From: Lytechinus variegatus
Lineage: Eukaryota; Echinodermata; Echinoidea; Temnopleuroida; Toxopneustidae
Reading direction: 5' to 3'
NCBI RefSeq assembly: GCF_018143015.1
Contig: NC_054742.1
Location: 11,577,632-11,641,631, forward strand
Length of the DNA: 64,000 bases
A program made the position numbers and the translations under genes. This document shows, piece after piece, positions 61,601 to 64,000 of this stretch (within the stretch, counting starts at the first letter, position 1; each line of letters starts with the position of its first letter). The notes under the pieces are model-generated. The model worked only from the letters and a program-made list of their open reading frames with translations, was not told the origin of the DNA and made no database searches.

Positions 61601-64000
61601 TCAAAGCTAAACAGAGAAGTGTATGCAACCCTGGGATCATTGTATCATTATCTTACTTAGATGTGAATCTAGCTCCTCATATATAGCAATGTGATTACAT
61701 CCAGATATGATATAGAATACACAATCAAATTAATCAATGTTATCAAATATCAATTTGTTTGTCATCCTATATAATTACCCAGATGAAAATACATTCTTGT
61801 TCTGTGAGAAACTAGATTCACATCTAAAGTAGATAATTCTTCATACCCCATTGTTCCCAAGTCGGTATATACTGCTCTGTTCAGCTTTGAATTATAATGA
61901 TTTTTAGAAAAAGATCAACGTATTTGCTGAAAATGGAATTAGATTATACAGACCCGAGCTTGTTTTGTCATGAGGTAGGTGCCGCTATCTTCTGGAGATG
62001 TGAAACTAGAACATTCATTACATGCCAAGTCTCTCTGCTCCTTGACACCATGACTCTGATCTAATGATGATCTCTGCTTTACATGCCCTTTGAACTGAAT
62101 TCTTCTACTTCTCCTCTGGTGTTTGTTTTTAAGTTGCTCAGTTTTTTTAACCATTGTAACCTCGGGGGCATCAGGCTGATCTCTTAGACCAGGTTGGTCC
62201 GTGTTTCTTGTTGGAACTTCATTATGAGCAGACATTTCATTTGCTGGATGGATATCAGTGGTGATATGTTTAGAGTATGTATGTTTCTGGACTTTGTAGT
62301 CTTCTTTCTTGTCTGAACTTGTATAATGTCCATCAGTGGTTGGTTGATGAAAAATCTGTGTGGGATGCCCTGTGGTGAAGCGTCCCATATGATTGTCTAT
62401 GTAATGATAATCCTTGAAATAATTGAATGTAGAATCAGGCACATCTGACATAGACTCCTCCTCAGTTGCTTGTAATGTCCACTGTTGTGTAGGCACGTCA
62501 TTAGATTGAAGTGATTCAGGAAATGACTGAGAAGGAACCTGTTTAAAATATTGGTGAGTTACAAATAAATATATCATTGTAAAACTTATCTTGAATAATG
62601 AACCAAAACTGTTACAATACTAGCATTTTTAAAGGAATAGTTCAAATAGACTCATTGTGAATGCAAAATTGCAAAATACAAACATGCTTTATACAAAATA
62701 TTATGAATTTCTTTTACTGAAATTTATTTACAATTTGTAAATTCTACCATTTTTTAATCACCTGGCAATCAGGACATAACTTTATGCCTTATTGAATTTT
62801 TAATGGTAAACATTGATTGCTCATTCTTTTATAGCTTTTTGATTCTGTCAGACAAAAGCCATCAACATTGCAATTATTTTTAGATTTCATAGTAGCTGAA
62901 AGTATTATAAAGGCTGAAATTAATTCAGTTATGTCATGACAAAGCTAAGCAACATTTTTGTCAAAGTCAATGGGATATGAGCCATCAAGAATAAACCCTG
63001 AGGCAAGTAAATTTTGTTTTGTTGCAAGGACCATTCAAGTTTTATCAAAATATTGATATTAACTATTGAAAAACAATCTGTCTAGAGCTGTCAAGCCAGC
63101 AAACTCATGATATTCAATGATTCATCAGATAATAAATTCATGTAAAAAGTAATATGAAATTAGCTGTGATATCAATCACATCATTATCAAATTATTATGG
63201 TGTCCATGGGGCGTTTCATGAAAGGACTTGTCAGACGTTTTATCCGACAAGTCCCATTTTATCTGACAGTTACCATAGTAACAGTAACTCTCAGCCAATC
63301 AACATCAGAGAAAGTTGTCAGACCTGACAACTTGTCGGATGAAAATGTTGATGAAACACTCCCCAGATTTTTTTCAGGTCAATTTTTGACCATTTTTCAG
63401 ACTTTTTTGTGTATGATGCAATTTGTGCATTTTTTTTCTCACCCAATCTAAACACTATGGGGAATGTTACTTAAATCATAAAAGTGCATTTAAATGAGGC
63501 TTGAGAATTTTCAATACTTTTTTTGAAAATATAGAAAGCCCCATTTATGTCAGAATGATCATTATCACCTGATTACTCCCTAGAACTTGATAGTCCAAAT
63601 CGTCACTGTCTATTGAAGGAACGGTTGCTTCATCTGTGTCTTCCATTAATGTTGAGAAGTCTGACCTGCGTACAGTAATGGAAATGAACCTTCTTAATAC
63701 AAACATGAATATTGCTTGAATGGCATGGACTGACTTAGGGAGTGAACAAAGCAATAATGAATACTCAATTTCTTGCAAGAAGGTTCTTATACATACTATA
63801 AAATATTTCTTTTTACTGAACGTTGCAAACACGTGATTTAATGTACATTTACAATCATAAAAATATTTTTTCATAATTCTGAAATTGTTCCAATATTGTG
63901 AAATTTTGTGCAATTGGATCATTTACCAGTCACTTCTATTACTGCCTGGAGTTTTGCCTTCCAAGTAATCACTGTCATCCATCATCTTCATCTGATCTTT
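55639..64000 (-). CDS. unidentified multi-exon protein, last eight exons (5' partial)
   Basis: Exons in minus order: 64000(open)-63927, 63665-63569, 62538-61954, 60638-60050, 58689-58653, 58014-57957, 57634-57583, 56342-55639. Phases agree at every junction and together give 731 residues plus a stop. Donors are GT and acceptors AG; the donor after 61954 (GGGTCTGT) is weak. The protein is rich in Ser, Thr, Asp, Glu and Gln and appears mostly disordered. One short helical, possibly coiled segment spans the small exons (AAQNDSRF, TAQQMLQEVIDLDRQLQKEA). Basic clusters occur (KNKHQRRSRR; RYVIKKFARGK). It has no transmembrane segment and no domain I recognise, and no function is proposed. The 5' part lies outside the window. 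Confidence 0.8.
56570..57060. repeat. TAATTG-rich element in an intron
   Basis: GTAATTGAA-type words recur densely at both ends (about 56600-56710 and 56920-57040) around a less repetitive middle, as in some non-autonomous DNA elements. Ends are not sharp. Confidence 0.4.
57111..57500. mobile_element. 390-bp palindromic MITE
   Basis: Left CCGAATTCACAAAGGCGGTT and right inverted CCGAATTTACAAAGGTGGTT start two arms of about 185 bases that include ACCCTCGGTTGAGT, CTGCGC-like and GGCGCGAAATTGACGCCTGT parts. They meet at GAGTCCAC / GTGGACTC with a 10-base loop. Lies in an intron of the minus-strand gene. Confidence 0.8.
58370..58535. repeat. poly-T and poly-G tracts
   Basis: T run plus G run at about 58371-58388, C run at 58478 and a G run of more than 20 at about 58505-58528. 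Simple sequence in an intron. Confidence 0.75.
58984..59060. repeat. polypyrimidine TTTC/TTCC microsatellite
   Basis: Degenerate CTTT/CTTC repeats in an intron of the minus-strand gene; the frame through it is an artefact. Confidence 0.75.
59450..59680. repeat. dispersed TGACCT-rich repeat, about two units
   Basis: TTTGACCTTGATCATGCGAC and, about 155 bases on, TTTGACTTTTGTCATGTGAC, each followed by CAGTGA.A.TTGATTAC and CCTATA/CTTATA. It resembles a repeat type common in marine invertebrate genomes. Confidence 0.5.
59750..59936. mobile_element. 187-bp mariner-type MITE
   Basis: CAGTGCGTCCCAAAAAAAC at the left and the inverted right end CAGTGCGTCCCAGAAAAAAC. TA flanks both ends (59748-59749, 59937-59938). 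Confidence 0.8.
60657..61950 (-). other. intron of the minus-strand gene
   Basis: Non-coding. Several related segments containing ATCTTCTTGAGATGTAAAACTA-like words (near 60956, 61318, 61497, and CTTCTGGAGATGTGAAACTAG inside the exon at about 61990) suggest imperfect duplication of exon-end sequence into the intron. Confidence 0.5.
63208..63364. mobile_element. 157-bp MITE with GGGGCGTTTCAT ends
   Basis: GGGGCGTTTCAT at the left and ATGAAACACTCCCC at the right are inverted. Inside, GACTTGTCAG/CTGACAA- and CCGACAAGT/ACTTGTCGG pair and TTACCATAGTAA sits at the middle. Lies in an intron of the minus-strand gene. Confidence 0.65.

Overview
This is a eukaryotic, AT-rich, intron-bearing, transposon-packed window. 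Host genes with GT-AG introns, tRNA-derived SINEs, CR1-like and L1-like LINE remains, mariner-type MITEs, a Ty3/gypsy element and a BEL/Pao fossil together suggest a marine invertebrate deuterostome. An echinoderm such as a sea urchin is my best guess, because large foldback transposons with tandem-repeat arms (the TU family) are known there. The species is an inference.

Layout. 145-1628: DNA element with 19-bp terminal inverted repeats. 2491-14666: complete ten-exon SLC2A13/HMIT (proton/myo-inositol cotransporter) gene on +, with a TATA box, a polyA signal, and introns carrying a perfect 557-bp palindrome with a hammerhead-like core, a ~157-bp tandem repeat, a mariner-type element and a 55-bp minisatellite of ~1.6 kb. 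15776-16660: LINE ORF1 fragment on -. 17064-38444: a Ty3/gypsy retrotransposon on - with near-identical 179-bp LTRs and a 5-bp target duplication, stretched to 21.4 kb because a 16.2-kb foldback element (21778-37945, 8-bp target duplication) sits between its leader and gag. The foldback arms are inverted arrays of a 26-bp repeat. Its loop holds an L1-like LINE fragment, itself split by a 3.8-kb DNA element that contains a further element. 40010-46160: heavily decayed BEL/Pao element on -, carrying a 1.47-kb insertion. 47940-50200: LINE 3' ends, a tRNA-derived SINE and a hairpin MITE. 50200-55500: AT-rich non-coding DNA with small foldbacks and a tandem repeat. 55639-64000: the last eight exons of an unidentified host gene on -, whose 5' end lies beyond the window, with MITEs and foldbacks in its introns.

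The two host genes point towards each other (SLC2A13 on +, the unknown gene on -) across about 41 kb of repeats. No operon or cooperating gene system is present. The notable biology is the stack of nested insertions, several of which can be ordered in time by their target duplications and by a paralogous unoccupied copy of the LTR element's insertion site at about 38553-38585.
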